Source of the DNA: Anderseniella sp963700895
GTDB taxonomy: Bacteria; Pseudomonadota; Alphaproteobacteria; Rhizobiales; Aestuariivirgaceae
Direction: 5' to 3'
Length of the DNA stretch: 64,000 nt
Assembly (NCBI GenBank): GCA_963700895.1
Contig: CAVOZI010000007.1
Span: 32,251-96,250, forward strand
Of this stretch, positions 1 through 9,612 are shown piece by piece. A program made the position numbers and the translations under genes. The notes under the pieces were generated by a model. The model was not told where the DNA came from and ran no database searches. It saw only the letters and a list, made by a program, of their open reading frames with translations. Each line of letters starts with the position of its first letter. Position 1 is the stretch's first letter.

Positions 1-1050
1 CTTGGATGCCTGGCGCAGCGGCGCCACGGCTTCGGCCGGGTTGCCTTTCTCCAGCAGCGCCTGGCCCTTCAGCTCCCAGAAGTACGGGTTCTTGGGGATC
101 ACCGAGATCAGCCGGTCGATCTGCGGAATGGCGTTGTTCATGTCGCCCAGCCGGTAGGTGGCTATGGCGCGGGCATACTGCGCGGGCAGTGAATTGTCGG
201 ACGGCGGGTAGGCAGCAAAGACGGACTGGGCGTCGCGGGTGAAGCCGGAAAGCTTCGCCTGCGCCATCTGGTGGCGCAGCACCAGGTAATCCTCGTCCTT
301 CGTCCCGTAATGCTTCGAGGCGCGCACCCGCTCTTCCAGCACCCGGATGCGCTGCAGCGGCAGCGGGTGGCTGAGCGCGTAGGGGTCGACATACTGCACG
401 GTGGCGATCGACTGGTTGTAGAGCTTCTGGAACAGCTCCAGCATGCCCTTGCCGGACTGGCCGGTCGCTTCGAGATAGCGCAGCGCGCCTTCGTCCGCCG
501 CCGCTTCCTGGGCGCGGACATAGGACAGGAGGTTGCGCTGAACCATCGACTGGCCGCCGAGAATGAGCGCCGTGCCGCTCTGTGCACCGCCCGCGCCGGA
601 CTTCGCCGCCGCCACCGCGCCGGCCGCTCCCAGCAGCATGGCGATGATCGCCTGTGTCGAGGCCTTGTCCACCTCCACGCCCAGCCGCGCAAGGTGCCCG
701 CCGGCGACGTGAGCGGTCTCGTGCGCCAGCACCCCGATCACCTCGTTCGGCGTGGCGGCCTGCTCGATCAGCCCGGTGTGGATGAAGATACGCTGGCCGC
801 CGGCCACGAAAGCGTTGATGGAGCTGTTCTGGATCAGGTGCACCTGCACCGCGCCCGGGTTGATGCCGGCCGCCTGGAAGATCGGCTTCAGGTAGCGCCG
901 CATCAGCTCCTCGATTTCCTCGTCTCGGATGAGGCGCAGGTCGTTGCCGCGCTGCTGGGCATGGGCAGGGGGCGCAAGATGCGCAAACTGCACCAGCATC
1001 AGGCTGAGGGCGCAGGCGAGCGTGAGGGCGGACTTGAGTACGTGGCGCAT
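1..1050 (-). CDS. M48 family zinc metallopeptidase with TPR tail (BepA-like), 3' end outside window
   Basis: Exported zinc peptidase, probably acting in periplasmic quality control like BepA/YfgC. Translation from the ATG at 1050 gives a signal peptide (MRHVLKSALTLACALSLMLV, then a hydrophobic stretch ending AHAQQ). The zinc motif HETAH lies near residue 110 and a downstream EAAADEGALRYL block supplies the third ligand. The last 100 visible residues resemble TPR repeats (RAIATYRLGDMNNAIPQIDR, then NPYFWELKGQALLEKGNPAE). The frame is open to base 1, so the C-terminus lies outside the window. It is transcribed divergently from the aminotransferase. The family assignment is firm; the BepA-like role is inferred from the peptidase plus TPR layout. 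Confidence 0.9.
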   Translation of the reverse strand, partial: MRHVLKSALTLACALSLMLVQFAHLAPPAHAQQRGNDLRLIRDEEIEELMRRYLKPIFQAAGINPGAVQVHLIQNSSINAFVAGGQRIFIHTGLIEQAATPNEVIGVLAHETAHVAGGHLARLGVEVDKASTQAIIAMLLGAAGAVAAAKSGAGGAQSGTALILGGQSMVQRNLLSYVRAQEAAADEGALRYLEATGQSGKGMLELFQKLYNQSIATVQYVDPYALSHPLPLQRIRVLEERVRASKHYGTKDEDYLVLRHQMAQAKLSGFTRDAQSVFAAYPPSDNSLPAQYARAIATYRLGDMNNAIPQIDRLISVIPKNPYFWELKGQALLEKGNPAEAVAPLRQASK

Positions 1051-1254
1051 GTGTTGACGGTAACGGGATTCGGGCAAAGGCGGTTGCATTGGCCTGCTGT
1101 TATGCCGTCAACAATGCGGCAAAAGCGTGAGGCGGCGCGAGTGCAGGGGCGTTACAAATGGGTAAGGTGGGGGCAATCCACCCGGTTCCCCACATCGCCA
1201 GCATCTGCTAGGCACAGGCACAACAGCGTCAACCCGAGCCCGAGGGCGATTCCC

Positions 1255-2418
1255 ATGCCGCTCAAACCCTCCGCCCGCGCTGCGAAGGTGCAGCCGTTCA
1301 TCGTCATGGACTTCTTCCGCGAGGCCAATGCGCTGGCCGCGGCCGGCCACGACGTGGTGCACATGTCGGCCGGCCAGCCCGCCGGCGGGCCGCCGCGCAA
1401 GGTGGTCGAGGCGGCGCGTGCCGCACTCGATGGCGCGTACATGGGCTACACGGATTCGCTCGGCCTGATGCTGCTTCGCGAGCGCATTGCCGCCCACTAT
1501 GACGCCGCCTATGGCGTCAGCGTGAACCCCGCCAACATCGCCATCACCACCGGCTCGTCGGCCTCGTTCGTCATCGGCTTCACGGCCTGCTTCGACCAGG
1601 GCGACCAGGTGGGCCTGACGATGCCGGGCTACCCGGCCTACCGGAACATCTTCGAAGCACTCGGCATAAGGGTGACGGACATCCCCGTCGATGCGCGAAG
1701 CCGCTGGGCGCCGACCCACGCGCAGATCGAGCAGGCGTGCGACGAGGGGCTGAACGGGCTGCTGCTGGCAAGCCCGGCCAACCCCACCGGCACCATGCTG
1801 AGCCCCGACGCGCTGGCCGACGTGGCCGCCACGTGCGCAAAACGCGACGTGTGGTTCATCTCCGACGAGATCTACCACGGGCTCAACTACGAGATGCCGC
1901 AGGCCTGCGCGCTGACGACGAACCCGGACGCCATCGTCATCAACTCGTTCTCGAAATACTACTGCATGACCGGCTGGCGCATCGGCTGGATGATCGTGCC
2001 GGAGGTGTTGCGGCGCACCGTCGAGTGCCTGTCGCAGAGCCTCTACATTTCCGCGCCGACCCTGTCGCAATACGCTGCCATCGCCGCCTTCGACGCGACC
2101 GAAGAACTGGAGGAGAGGAAGGCCGGATACCGCGCCAACCGCGACTTCCTGCTGAAGGAACTGCCGGGGCTGGGCATGGGCAACCTGTCGCCGGCGGACG
2201 GGGCATTCTATCTCTATGCCGACGTGGGCAACCTGACCAATGACAGCTATGCCTTTGCGCGCCAGATGCTGCAGGAGGCCCACGTGGCGGTGACGCCGGG
2301 GGCGGACTTCGATACGCAACGCGGCAACCGCTTCATCCGCATGTCGTTTGCAGGCTCCATGGAGCACATGCAGCAGGCAGTGGAGCGGCTGGCGAAGTGG
2401 CTGCCGAAGCAGGGTTAA
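1255..2418 (+). CDS. PLP-dependent aminotransferase, class I/II
   Basis: Fold-type I aminotransferase of 387 residues, likely an aspartate/aromatic-type enzyme transferring an amino group to a 2-oxo acid in the cytoplasm. The PLP lysine is in NSFSKYYCMTGWRIGW (Lys about 234). The family blocks SAGQPAGGPP near the N-terminus, SPANPTGTM, and SDEIYHGL (cofactor-binding Asp) are present, and the conserved arginine near the C-terminus is in RFIRMSFAG. The frame is open upstream, but the start at 1255 (MPLKPSARA) is the first that gives a normal family length; upstream sequence belongs to the opposite-strand peptidase region. The substrate cannot be read from sequence. Confidence 0.88.
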   Translation: MPLKPSARAAKVQPFIVMDFFREANALAAAGHDVVHMSAGQPAGGPPRKVVEAARAALDGAYMGYTDSLGLMLLRERIAAHYDAAYGVSVNPANIAITTGSSASFVIGFTACFDQGDQVGLTMPGYPAYRNIFEALGIRVTDIPVDARSRWAPTHAQIEQACDEGLNGLLLASPANPTGTMLSPDALADVAATCAKRDVWFISDEIYHGLNYEMPQACALTTNPDAIVINSFSKYYCMTGWRIGWMIVPEVLRRTVECLSQSLYISAPTLSQYAAIAAFDATEELEERKAGYRANRDFLLKELPGLGMGNLSPADGAFYLYADVGNLTNDSYAFARQMLQEAHVAVTPGADFDTQRGNRFIRMSFAGSMEHMQQAVERLAKWLPKQG

Positions 2419-2421
2419 CGG

Positions 2422-3306
2422 TCAGGGGTTCATGCGCGCCCGCGCGGCCTCGACGACCACCTTGTTGAGCCCCTTCAGCGCGCCCGATACGATGCGGTTC
2501 CACTGCCAGTAGAGCGGCACGTCCATGTGGCTGCCGGGGACAAGTTCCACCAGCCGGCCGGTATCGAGGTGCGGCTTGACCATGGCCAGCGGATGCGTGC
2601 ACCAGCCAAGCCCGGCCAGGCAGGCGTCCACGAAGCCCTGGCTCGACGGCAGCCAGTGGCTGGGCAGCGCGACGTGGCGGCCGGTGACCTTGCGCACCCA
2701 GGCGGACTGATAGACATCCTTGACCGAGAAGGTGAGCGCCGGGGCGCGGGCCAGCGTGGCGGCGGTGATGCCTTGCGAGAAGTGCTGCGCCACGAAGGCT
2801 GGCGTGGCGCTGGCCACATAGCGCATGTCGCCCAGCGCGCGGGCGTCGCAACCCTGCACGGGCCTCGCCGTGCTGGTGACGGCGGCGGACACCTCGCCGC
2901 GGCGCAGCCACTCGGCGCTGTGGCCTTCATTGTCGATCACCAGGTCGAACAGGAAACCTTCGGCGGCCGCCAGCGCCGGGATGAACCAGGTGGCGAGGCT
3001 GTCAGCATTCACCGCGATGCGCAGCGTGGTGCGCTCGTCTCCGGCCTGTAGCTTGCCAAGATCTGACCCCAGCGCGGCCTCCAGCGCCGACACTTCCTCG
3101 GCGTGGCGGCACAGGCGCAGGCCGGCGGCGGTTGCCGTGCACGGCTGGCCGCGCACCACCAGCACGGTGCCGGTGCGCTCTTCCAGCAGCTTGATGCGCT
3201 GCGATACGGCCGATGGCGTGACGCCAAGCGCAAGGGCTGCCTTGTCGAAGCTGCCGGTGCGGATGACGGCGGCCAGCGCCGCGAGATGGTTGTAGTCGAG
3301 GTGCAT
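2422..3306 (-). CDS. argP: LysR-family regulator, ArgP/IciA type
   Basis: Transcription factor of 294 residues that most likely controls the divergent amino-acid exporter in response to lysine or arginine. The N-terminal winged helix-turn-helix reads LAALAAVIRTGSFDKAALAL then GVTPSAVSQRIKLLEERTG, followed by a LysR substrate-binding domain. The phrase VVRGQPCTATAAG is typical of the ArgP/LysG subgroup. The start at 3306 (MHLDYNHLAALAAV) matches the subgroup; an upstream in-frame extension to 3420 would run through the promoter region. It is head-to-head with the LysE-type exporter, the classic argP-argO/lysG-lysE arrangement. The subgroup name rests on this pairing as well as on the sequence. 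Confidence 0.85.
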   Translation of the reverse strand: MHLDYNHLAALAAVIRTGSFDKAALALGVTPSAVSQRIKLLEERTGTVLVVRGQPCTATAAGLRLCRHAEEVSALEAALGSDLGKLQAGDERTTLRIAVNADSLATWFIPALAAAEGFLFDLVIDNEGHSAEWLRRGEVSAAVTSTARPVQGCDARALGDMRYVASATPAFVAQHFSQGITAATLARAPALTFSVKDVYQSAWVRKVTGRHVALPSHWLPSSQGFVDACLAGLGWCTHPLAMVKPHLDTGRLVELVPGSHMDVPLYWQWNRIVSGALKGLNKVVVEAARARMNP

Positions 3307-3346
3307 TAGCAAAACTGAACTGGAGTTAGAGAAAGCAGTTTGGCTA
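3307..3346. promoter_or_regulatory. Inverted repeat in argP/argO intergenic region, likely LysR-type operator
   Basis: TAGCAAAACTG at 3307-3317 is mirrored by CAGTTTGGCTA at 3336-3346 (one mismatch) in the short gap between the divergent regulator and exporter. It directly abuts the regulator start codon. An interrupted dyad here fits autoregulation by, and exporter activation through, the ArgP-like protein. Binding is inferred. Confidence 0.45.
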
Positions 3347-3398
3347 ATTCGATTGATCTGCGCTAGTGGGTCCGCACGGACAAGCCTTGAACCGGGGG

Positions 3399-4013
3399 AT
3401 GATGATGTTTGCAGCCGCACTGGCGGGCTACGTGCTGGCCATTTCGCTGATCATGGCGATCGGGGCGCAGAACGCCTTCATCCTGCGCCAGGGGCTGAAG
3501 CGCGAGCATGTGTTCATCCTGTGCCTGATCTGTGCGCTGGCCGACACGTTGCTGATCGTGGCAGGGGTGGCCGGGCTGGGCACGCTGGTGCAACAGGTCC
3601 AGGTACTGCTCACAACCGTTACGGTCGGCGGCTCGATCTTTCTTTTTGTTTATGGCTTTCTGGCGTTTCGCCGGGCGCTGCGTCCCGACGCACTGAAGGC
3701 AGGAGCGGGGCCGTCGCTGCCGCTCAGGCAGGCAGTGGCCGCTTGCCTTGCCTTCACCTTCCTCAACCCGCATGTCTATCTCGACACGGTGGTGCTGCTG
3801 GGTGCCCTGTCGGCGGTCTATGAGGGCGAGGCGCGCGTGGCCTATGCGATGGGCGCGTGCGCGGGCTCGTTCACCTGGTTCTTCTCGCTGGGCTATGGCG
3901 CGCGGTTGCTGGCGCCGGTGTTCGCCAGGCCGAAGAGCTGGCAGGTGCTGGACATCCTGATCGGGCTGGTGATGTGGGGGCTGGGGGCGAAACTGGCGGC
4001 CCAGTTGCTCTAG
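3399..4013 (+). CDS. argO: LysE/ArgO family amino-acid exporter
   Basis: Inner-membrane exporter of basic amino acids, about 204 residues with some six hydrophobic segments. The N-terminal signature AIGAQNAFILRQGLKREH is that of LysE/ArgO. A longer frame starts at a GTG at 3366, but the cluster of ATGs at 3399, 3402 and 3405 follows a GGGGG ribosome-binding stretch and gives the usual family length. It is divergent from the ArgP-like regulator. Its last four bases overlap the end of the opposite-strand ClpP-like gene, so the two converge without any spacer. Confidence 0.85.
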   Translation: MMMFAAALAGYVLAISLIMAIGAQNAFILRQGLKREHVFILCLICALADTLLIVAGVAGLGTLVQQVQVLLTTVTVGGSIFLFVYGFLAFRRALRPDALKAGAGPSLPLRQAVAACLAFTFLNPHVYLDTVVLLGALSAVYEGEARVAYAMGACAGSFTWFFSLGYGARLLAPVFARPKSWQVLDILIGLVMWGLGAKLAAQLL

Positions 4014-4642
4014 CGTATGTCAGTGACGACGCCAGAGCCTTCCTGAATCAGATCCTCAGCCGTTTTCCAGATATCCTTGCCAACCCAGTCTTTTTCCAGC
4101 TTCTCCAGCCACGCAGGCGTGATCGGCGAGTTGACGAAATAGCGCTCGAAGAAGCGCCGCGCCAGCGCCCGCTGCTCGAAGGCCGGGCCTTCGATACGTT
4201 CGTCGGTGTGGCTGTCATAGCGGGCAGGCTGATGAAACATGAAGCGCGCCCGCCGGCCCGCATAGCGCGATTGTCCCTGCAGGTATATCGGCACGCACAT
4301 GGACGCGCACACGTCGCCATCGGCCACCAGCGTATCGACCCGGTGGGTGCGCCTGATCTGCTGGATCAGTTCGATCAGCTCGCGGCCCTCGCGCAACGAC
4401 CCGCCCGGTGAGTGCAGCCGGATGACGAAGTGGCCGGTGCGGCCCTTCCACGCCTCGAACGCCTCGGTGAAACGGGTGACCATCGGAATATCGACGCTGG
4501 CAGCCCACGTCAGCACCACCGCGTCACCGGCCTGGGTGACGGAGAGGCGACCCTTGTCGACCCTCGCATCCTGGTAGATGCCGTGGCCCAGCCAGGCGGC
4601 CACAAGCGCCATGGCAACAAGCAGAAGGCGGCTCCATGTCAT
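4010..4642 (-). CDS. ClpP/crotonase-fold periplasmic protein (COG3904-like)
   Basis: Protein of about 210 residues with an N-terminal hydrophobic anchor (LLLVAMALVAAWLGHGIY) and a ClpP-like domain. IRLHSPGGSLREG matches the ClpP oxyanion strand. CASMCVPIYL lines up with the ClpP nucleophile block AASMG, so the serine is kept, and RFMFHQP lines up with the catalytic-histidine block. It is therefore probably an active serine hydrolase anchored on the periplasmic side; the substrate is unknown. The start at 4642 follows GGAGG at a good distance; a TTG at 4660 is in frame but less likely. It lies just downstream of RNase E on the same strand. Confidence 0.65.
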   Translation of the reverse strand: MTWSRLLLVAMALVAAWLGHGIYQDARVDKGRLSVTQAGDAVVLTWAASVDIPMVTRFTEAFEAWKGRTGHFVIRLHSPGGSLREGRELIELIQQIRRTHRVDTLVADGDVCASMCVPIYLQGQSRYAGRRARFMFHQPARYDSHTDERIEGPAFEQRALARRFFERYFVNSPITPAWLEKLEKDWVGKDIWKTAEDLIQEGSGVVTDIR

Positions 4643-4673
4643 TGGAACCGCCTCCGGCAAGTGTCGTCAGATG

Positions 4674-7427
4674 TCAGGACCGCTTGCCCCACCATCCGGA
4701 TTTCTTCGGCGCCGAGGCCGGATCAACGGTTGGAGCAGGGGGTTGCCAACGCGGTGCGGCGGGCTCTTGCGCCTGTGCAGCCATGGACGGTTGGCGCCCG
4801 GGTTGCTTCGGTTCCGGCTGGGATGCGCCGTTCATGGCGTGACCATCCTCCGGTTCGGCTTCAGCTTCTGGTGCGGCTTCCGGCGCAGCCTCAGCTACAT
4901 CGGCAGGGGTTGCCTTCTTGGCAGCCCGTTTGCGCGGCTTCTTCGCAGGCTTCTCGTCGCCGTCGCTGGCTTCGCCATCTTCAGCAACGGCAGCCTTCTT
5001 CGCGGCCCGCTTGCGGGGTTTCTTTGCAGGCTTGGCGTCATCGGCTTCTGCCTCGTCCTTGTCCGCAACCGCTTCAGCCGGTTCCGCTTCGGCGGGTTCG
5101 GCCTGCACGGCGGCAACAGCCTCATCGGCGTCATCACCGTCGGCGTCAGCTTCTACCCCAGCTTCGCTGCCAGCATCGGCGCCTTCGCCAGGCCGGGGCC
5201 CCCGGCCACGTCCGCCACGGCGGCGGCGGCGTTTCTTGCGCGGCTCGCCGTCTGCCTCGCTGTCCGAAGCCTCGGCTGCTTCGTCAACTTCCGTGGCCTC
5301 GCCATCGTCTTCGGACGCGGCGGCAAGCTCGTCGCCTTCCATGGCCTCGCCGTCGGGGCGATCCTCGCGCTGGCGGCGTCCACCGCGGCGGCCACGGCGG
5401 CGGCGGCGCTTCTTGCGCGGTTCGCCGTTTGCATCCGTTTCGCCATCGCGGTCTTCGGCTTTGGCCGGTGTGCTGTCTTCGGCCTCCTCGTCCTCTTCGT
5501 CCTCGTCCTCGACCACCGGTTCTTCGTCGGCGGCCTCCAGTTCATCGCCCATGGCGACAGCCGTCAGCGAGGCGGCCGGGCGCATGGCAGGTCCCTTGCG
5601 GTCCGGCTTGCGGTCGATGCGGCTTTCGGCCTGGGCGCAGTCGCGGTCCGGAATGATCCAGATCGAAATGCCGTAGTTCTGCTCCAGCGACAGCAGGTGA
5701 TCGCGCTTGTCGTTGAAGATGTAGATGGCCACGTCCGGATGGACGCGCACGTCGAGGCTTTCCGCCTTGCGCGAAATCAGGTGCTCCTCGATGCCGCGCA
5801 GCACCGACAGCGCACAGCTCGACACCGCGCGGATGACGCCGGTTCCCTCGCAGTGCGGACACTGCCGGGTGGAGCTTTCCATCATGCCCTGGCGCAGCCG
5901 CTGGCGCGACATTTCCAGCAGGCCGAAGTGCGAGATGCGGCCGACCTGGATGCGCGCCCGGTCGTTCTTAAGCGCGTCTTTCAGCTTGCGCTCTACCGCC
6001 CGGTTGTTGCGGTTCTCCTCCATGTCGATGAAGTCGATGACGATCAGGCCGGCAAGGTCGCGCAGCCGCAGCTGGCGGGCGATCTCCACGGAGGCCTCGA
6101 GGTTGGTCTTGAGCGCGGTGTCCTCGATATTGTGCTCGCGCGTGGCCTTGCCCGAGTTGATGTCGATAGACACCAGCGCCTCGGTCTGGTTCATCACGAT
6201 GTAACCGCCCGACGGCAGCGTTACGGTGGGCGTGAACAGCCCGTCGAGCTGGCTCTCCACCTGGTAGCGGGTGAACAGCTGACGGGTGTCCTTGTACAGC
6301 TTCACGTTGCGCGCATGACTGGGCATGAGCATCTTCATGAAGTCCTTGGCTTCTTTGTAGCCTTCCTCGCCCTCCACAAGAACCTCGTCGATGTCCTTGG
6401 AGTAGAGGTCGCGGATCGACCGCTTGATCAGGTCGCCTTCCTCATAGACGAGTTTCGGCGCCGACGACTTCAGCGTCAGTTCGCGCACCGACTCCCACAT
6501 CCGCAGCAGGTAGTCATAGTCCCGCTTGATCTCTGTCTTGGTGCGCTGTGCGCCTGCAGTGCGCACGATCAGCCCCATTCCCGCCGGCACCTCGATTTCC
6601 TTGACCACGTCCTTCAGACGGCGGCGGTCGGCCGGGTCGGCGATCTTGCGCGAAATGCCGCCGCCGCGGGCGGTGTTCGGCATCAGCACGCAATAGCGCC
6701 CTGCCAGCGACAGGTAGGTGGTCAGCGCCGCACCCTTGTTGCCGCGCTCTTCCTTGACGACCTGGATCAGCAGCACCTGGCGGCGCTTGATGACTTCCTG
6801 GATCTTGTAGACCTTGCGGGGCGCGCGCTTGCGCGGCTTGGGGGCGGAGGCGGACGCTTCTTCCTCGGCATCCTCGGCGACGGTATCTACCTCTTCGTCG
6901 TCGCCATTGTCGTCGTCTTCGTGTTCTTCGGCATCGGACTGATCGGCGTGGGCTTCTGCGTCCATGCCGGCGTCATCGCCGTTGCCGTTCCCGGCTTCGC
7001 CATCGTTGTCGCTGGCGGCATCGTCATCCGTTGCCTCGCTGGCGACCTTGTCATCCTTGGAGCGGGCTGCGCGGGAGCGGCGGCGGCGGGGCTTCTTGCG
7101 TTCGCCCTCGTCGTCTTCCTCTTCCTGGGCCAGCCGCGCGTCCTCGGCTTCCGCCTCGAGCAGCGCCTGGCGGTCGGCCACCGGGATCTGGTAATAGTCA
7201 GGGTGAATTTCGCTGAATGCCAGGAACCCGTGCCGGTTGCCGCCGTATTCCACGAATGCGGCTTGCAGCGACGGCTCTACACGGGTGACCTTGGCGAGGT
7301 AAATGTTGCCCTTCAGCGGGCGGCGGGAGGCGGATTCGTAATCGAACTCTTCGATACGGTTGCCACGCACCACGGCGACTCGCGTCTCTTCCGGGTGGGC
7401 GGCGTCGATAAGCATCTTGCTGGCCAT
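4674..7427 (-). CDS. rne: Ribonuclease E/G
   Basis: Endoribonuclease of about 917 residues, the scaffold of the RNA degradosome. The start MASKMLIDAAHPEETRVAVV at 7427 is the family N-terminus; the open frame upstream to 7547 is not conserved-looking. The S1 domain is split by a long acidic/basic low-complexity insert (about residues 90-220), as is usual in alphaproteobacteria. The DNase I-like subdomain carries the catalytic aspartates in VSIDINSGKAT and GLIVIDFIDME, followed by the zinc-link CPHCEGTG. The C-terminal third is disordered, with repeated Arg-rich blocks (RKKRRRRRG twice) and acidic blocks for RNA and partner binding, ending in GWWGKRS. Divergent from the amidase gene. Confidence 0.95.
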   Translation of the reverse strand: MASKMLIDAAHPEETRVAVVRGNRIEEFDYESASRRPLKGNIYLAKVTRVEPSLQAAFVEYGGNRHGFLAFSEIHPDYYQIPVADRQALLEAEAEDARLAQEEEDDEGERKKPRRRRSRAARSKDDKVASEATDDDAASDNDGEAGNGNGDDAGMDAEAHADQSDAEEHEDDDNGDDEEVDTVAEDAEEEASASAPKPRKRAPRKVYKIQEVIKRRQVLLIQVVKEERGNKGAALTTYLSLAGRYCVLMPNTARGGGISRKIADPADRRRLKDVVKEIEVPAGMGLIVRTAGAQRTKTEIKRDYDYLLRMWESVRELTLKSSAPKLVYEEGDLIKRSIRDLYSKDIDEVLVEGEEGYKEAKDFMKMLMPSHARNVKLYKDTRQLFTRYQVESQLDGLFTPTVTLPSGGYIVMNQTEALVSIDINSGKATREHNIEDTALKTNLEASVEIARQLRLRDLAGLIVIDFIDMEENRNNRAVERKLKDALKNDRARIQVGRISHFGLLEMSRQRLRQGMMESSTRQCPHCEGTGVIRAVSSCALSVLRGIEEHLISRKAESLDVRVHPDVAIYIFNDKRDHLLSLEQNYGISIWIIPDRDCAQAESRIDRKPDRKGPAMRPAASLTAVAMGDELEAADEEPVVEDEDEEDEEAEDSTPAKAEDRDGETDANGEPRKKRRRRRGRRGGRRQREDRPDGEAMEGDELAAASEDDGEATEVDEAAEASDSEADGEPRKKRRRRRGGRGRGPRPGEGADAGSEAGVEADADGDDADEAVAAVQAEPAEAEPAEAVADKDEAEADDAKPAKKPRKRAAKKAAVAEDGEASDGDEKPAKKPRKRAAKKATPADVAEAAPEAAPEAEAEPEDGHAMNGASQPEPKQPGRQPSMAAQAQEPAAPRWQPPAPTVDPASAPKKSGWWGKRS

Positions 7428-8060
7428 AACGGCAAATCCTCGTCGCCCGACGCCCCGCGACAACGGCCAGTCGCGCATCCGGGCGGCGCGGCTGACTGAA
7501 TACGGAGAGTCGTGCGATAATTTTGGCTGGTGGCGCGCAGTTGCCATGATGGCGACGCAGCCGCCGCAACCCGTCCGCTAAGGGGGGCTGTCTGGCTGGC
7601 CTTGTCTTCTGGCGCGCTCATTCCGGTTTCCACATCATGTTTCCGCGCCTTGAGGCTGGCGAAAACGGTTCACTCGACCGCCACTGGCTGGGAACTCTGG
7701 TACACATGGCCACAAAGGGCCGGAGAGCACCGCAACCGCCGGGCGGAGACACTCGCAGATCGGAAGAAGCGGCTATAGGTGCAGCCCGGAACTTTTCCGA
7801 CGCGGGAAATCTGGTCCTCAAGACATGGGCCGTTGCCGCCATTGGGCACGGGATTCCACGCGTTGGGAACAATTGACCTTGTACCACGAAGTTACCCTGC
7901 CGCAATAGCAGAACTTCATTTTGCCGCAAGGGCAGCTGATCGCGGCCTGCGGCACGCGGCAAGGTTGACCTGTAAACAGATGGTTAACCATCGTTCAAAT
8001 ACAATCCCGCCCGACAAGACCGGATGAAACCGCAAGCTGGACGGGGAAGGGGTCGAGACG
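7428..8060. other. Divergent intergenic region between rne and amiC
   Basis: About 630 bases separate the two divergent starts. The short open frames here lack ribosome-binding sites and family-like sequence. The length on the rne side is consistent with a long 5' leader, which is where RNase E autoregulation acts in other bacteria, but no specific hairpin or promoter is recognised with confidence. Confidence 0.5.
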
Positions 8061-9476
8061 GTGCTGAAAGTGCCCGCGGCCAACAGTCTGACGCGACGGC
8101 TGCTGCCATTTGTGATGGCGGCGGTTGCGCTTGCGCTTGCCATTTCTCTCGCATTCTCGCCGGTGCAGGCCCAGTCGGGCCCGCCGGCAGCGGAGGTGGC
8201 TGCCGCACGCGTGGCCGGCACCGACGCCCGCACCCGCTTCATCGCCGACATGGATCGGCCGGTAAGCTACTCGGTCTACGTGATAAGCGATCCCTACCGG
8301 GTGGTGGTGGACCTTCCCGATGTCCGCTTCACCATGCCGGCCAGCATGGGCGAGGCTGCCAGGGGGCTGATCCGCGAATTCCGCTTCGGCCAGATATCGC
8401 CGGGCAAGTCGCGCATCGTCATCGAAACCACCGGCCCGGTGCTGATCGAGAAGTCGTTCGTGCTGAATGCAGCCAACGGTGAACCGGCGCGCATGGTGAT
8501 CGACATCGTCCAGACCGATGAGCGCACCTTTGCCCGGGTAAAGGCCAATGAACAGCCGGCCACTGCCGAAGCCCCGCGCATTGAACCGGCCTCCGCCCCC
8601 AGTCCCGCCGCTGCTGACAGCCTGGCCGCCCTGATGGCGCGCGAAGGCATTGCGCAGGACGATACGGCCCGCGTGGTGCCCAAGCCGCGGCCGAAACCGC
8701 TGCAGCAGCAGCCGGCATTGTCGGCACCGGCGACGGATGCCGCAGCCTTGGCCGCGCCAGCGCCTGCCGCCCGGCCTGTCGTGGTGATCGATCCCGGTCA
8801 TGGCGGCGTCGACGGCGGCACGGTTTCGGCCTCCGGAGTGGCAGAGAAGGACGTGGTGCTGGACTTTGCCCGTGAACTGCGCAAGGCGCTGGAGAAAACC
8901 GGCCGCTATGACGTGCACATGACCCGCAACGACGACACCTTTGTTTCGTTGGGCAAGCGGGTGAGGATCGCCCGTGGTCACAAGGCTGACCTGTTCATCG
9001 CCATTCACGCCGACAGTCTTCGCCAGCGCAATGTGCGTGGTGCGACCGTCTATACCCTGTCGGAAAAGGCGTCCGACGCTGAAGCCGCTGCCCTCGCTGA
9101 AAAGGAAAACGCCGCCGACTTCATCGGCGGCATCAACCTCGGAGAGGATCTTGACGAGGAAGTCAGCGGCATCCTGATGGACCTGGCGCTGCGCGAAACC
9201 AAGAATCACTCGATCTATTTCGCCCGCCGGGTGGTCAAGTCGCTCGGGCCGGTTACCCCGTTGAACAACCGCCCGATGCGTTCGGCAGGCTTCAAGGTGC
9301 TGAAGGCGCCGGATGTGCCGTCCGTGCTGCTGGAAATCGGCTATCTCTCCAACCGGCATGACGAAAAGAACCTGGTGTCGGGCAAATGGCGTCAGAAGGC
9401 CGCCAGCGCCGTAGGTGAGGCCATTGATGCGTTCTTCTCGCCGGAAGTGGCTGCCCGCCAGTCCGCAGCCCAGTAA
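8061..9476 (+). CDS. amiC: N-acetylmuramoyl-L-alanine amidase with AMIN domain
   Basis: Periplasmic peptidoglycan amidase of 471 residues that splits daughter-cell wall. A signal peptide (LLPFVMAAVALALAISLAF, ending VQAQ) is followed by an AMIN domain (about residues 45-150), a Pro/Ala linker, and a C-terminal Amidase_3 domain. Zinc ligands are visible in VVIDPGHGGVDGG, in IAIHADS and the glutamate in LLEIGYLSN. The gene starts with GTG at 8061 behind GGGGAAGGGG. It precedes PBP1A by 136 bases on the same strand, the usual alphaproteobacterial order, suggesting joint cell-wall expression. Confidence 0.93.
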   Translation: MLKVPAANSLTRRLLPFVMAAVALALAISLAFSPVQAQSGPPAAEVAAARVAGTDARTRFIADMDRPVSYSVYVISDPYRVVVDLPDVRFTMPASMGEAARGLIREFRFGQISPGKSRIVIETTGPVLIEKSFVLNAANGEPARMVIDIVQTDERTFARVKANEQPATAEAPRIEPASAPSPAAADSLAALMAREGIAQDDTARVVPKPRPKPLQQQPALSAPATDAAALAAPAPAARPVVVIDPGHGGVDGGTVSASGVAEKDVVLDFARELRKALEKTGRYDVHMTRNDDTFVSLGKRVRIARGHKADLFIAIHADSLRQRNVRGATVYTLSEKASDAEAAALAEKENAADFIGGINLGEDLDEEVSGILMDLALRETKNHSIYFARRVVKSLGPVTPLNNRPMRSAGFKVLKAPDVPSVLLEIGYLSNRHDEKNLVSGKWRQKAASAVGEAIDAFFSPEVAARQSAAQ

Positions 9477-9612
9477 GCGCCAACTGCCGCTGCCGCCGCG
9501 GCTCTGCCACAATGTTGCTGTTGAACGGTAATGTGCCGCGCCGGGTTTGATTTGGCTGCGCGGATGAAGTATTTCCGTCAGAACAGGAAAGACCGGGGTT
9601 TCCGAAGGCAAC

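Noticed and set aside
1108..2367. Long minus-strand frame opposite the aminotransferase
   Set aside because: Low-complexity His/Arg/Gly-rich text typical of a high-GC antisense frame; the + strand encodes a clear PLP enzyme.
4578..7499. 973-residue + strand frame opposite rne
   Set aside because: It is the antisense shadow of RNase E, helped by the repetitive low-complexity region; no domain is visible.
7871..8005. Promoter TTGACC with TACAAT upstream of amiC
   Set aside because: The spacing between the boxes is about 29 bases, far outside the normal range.
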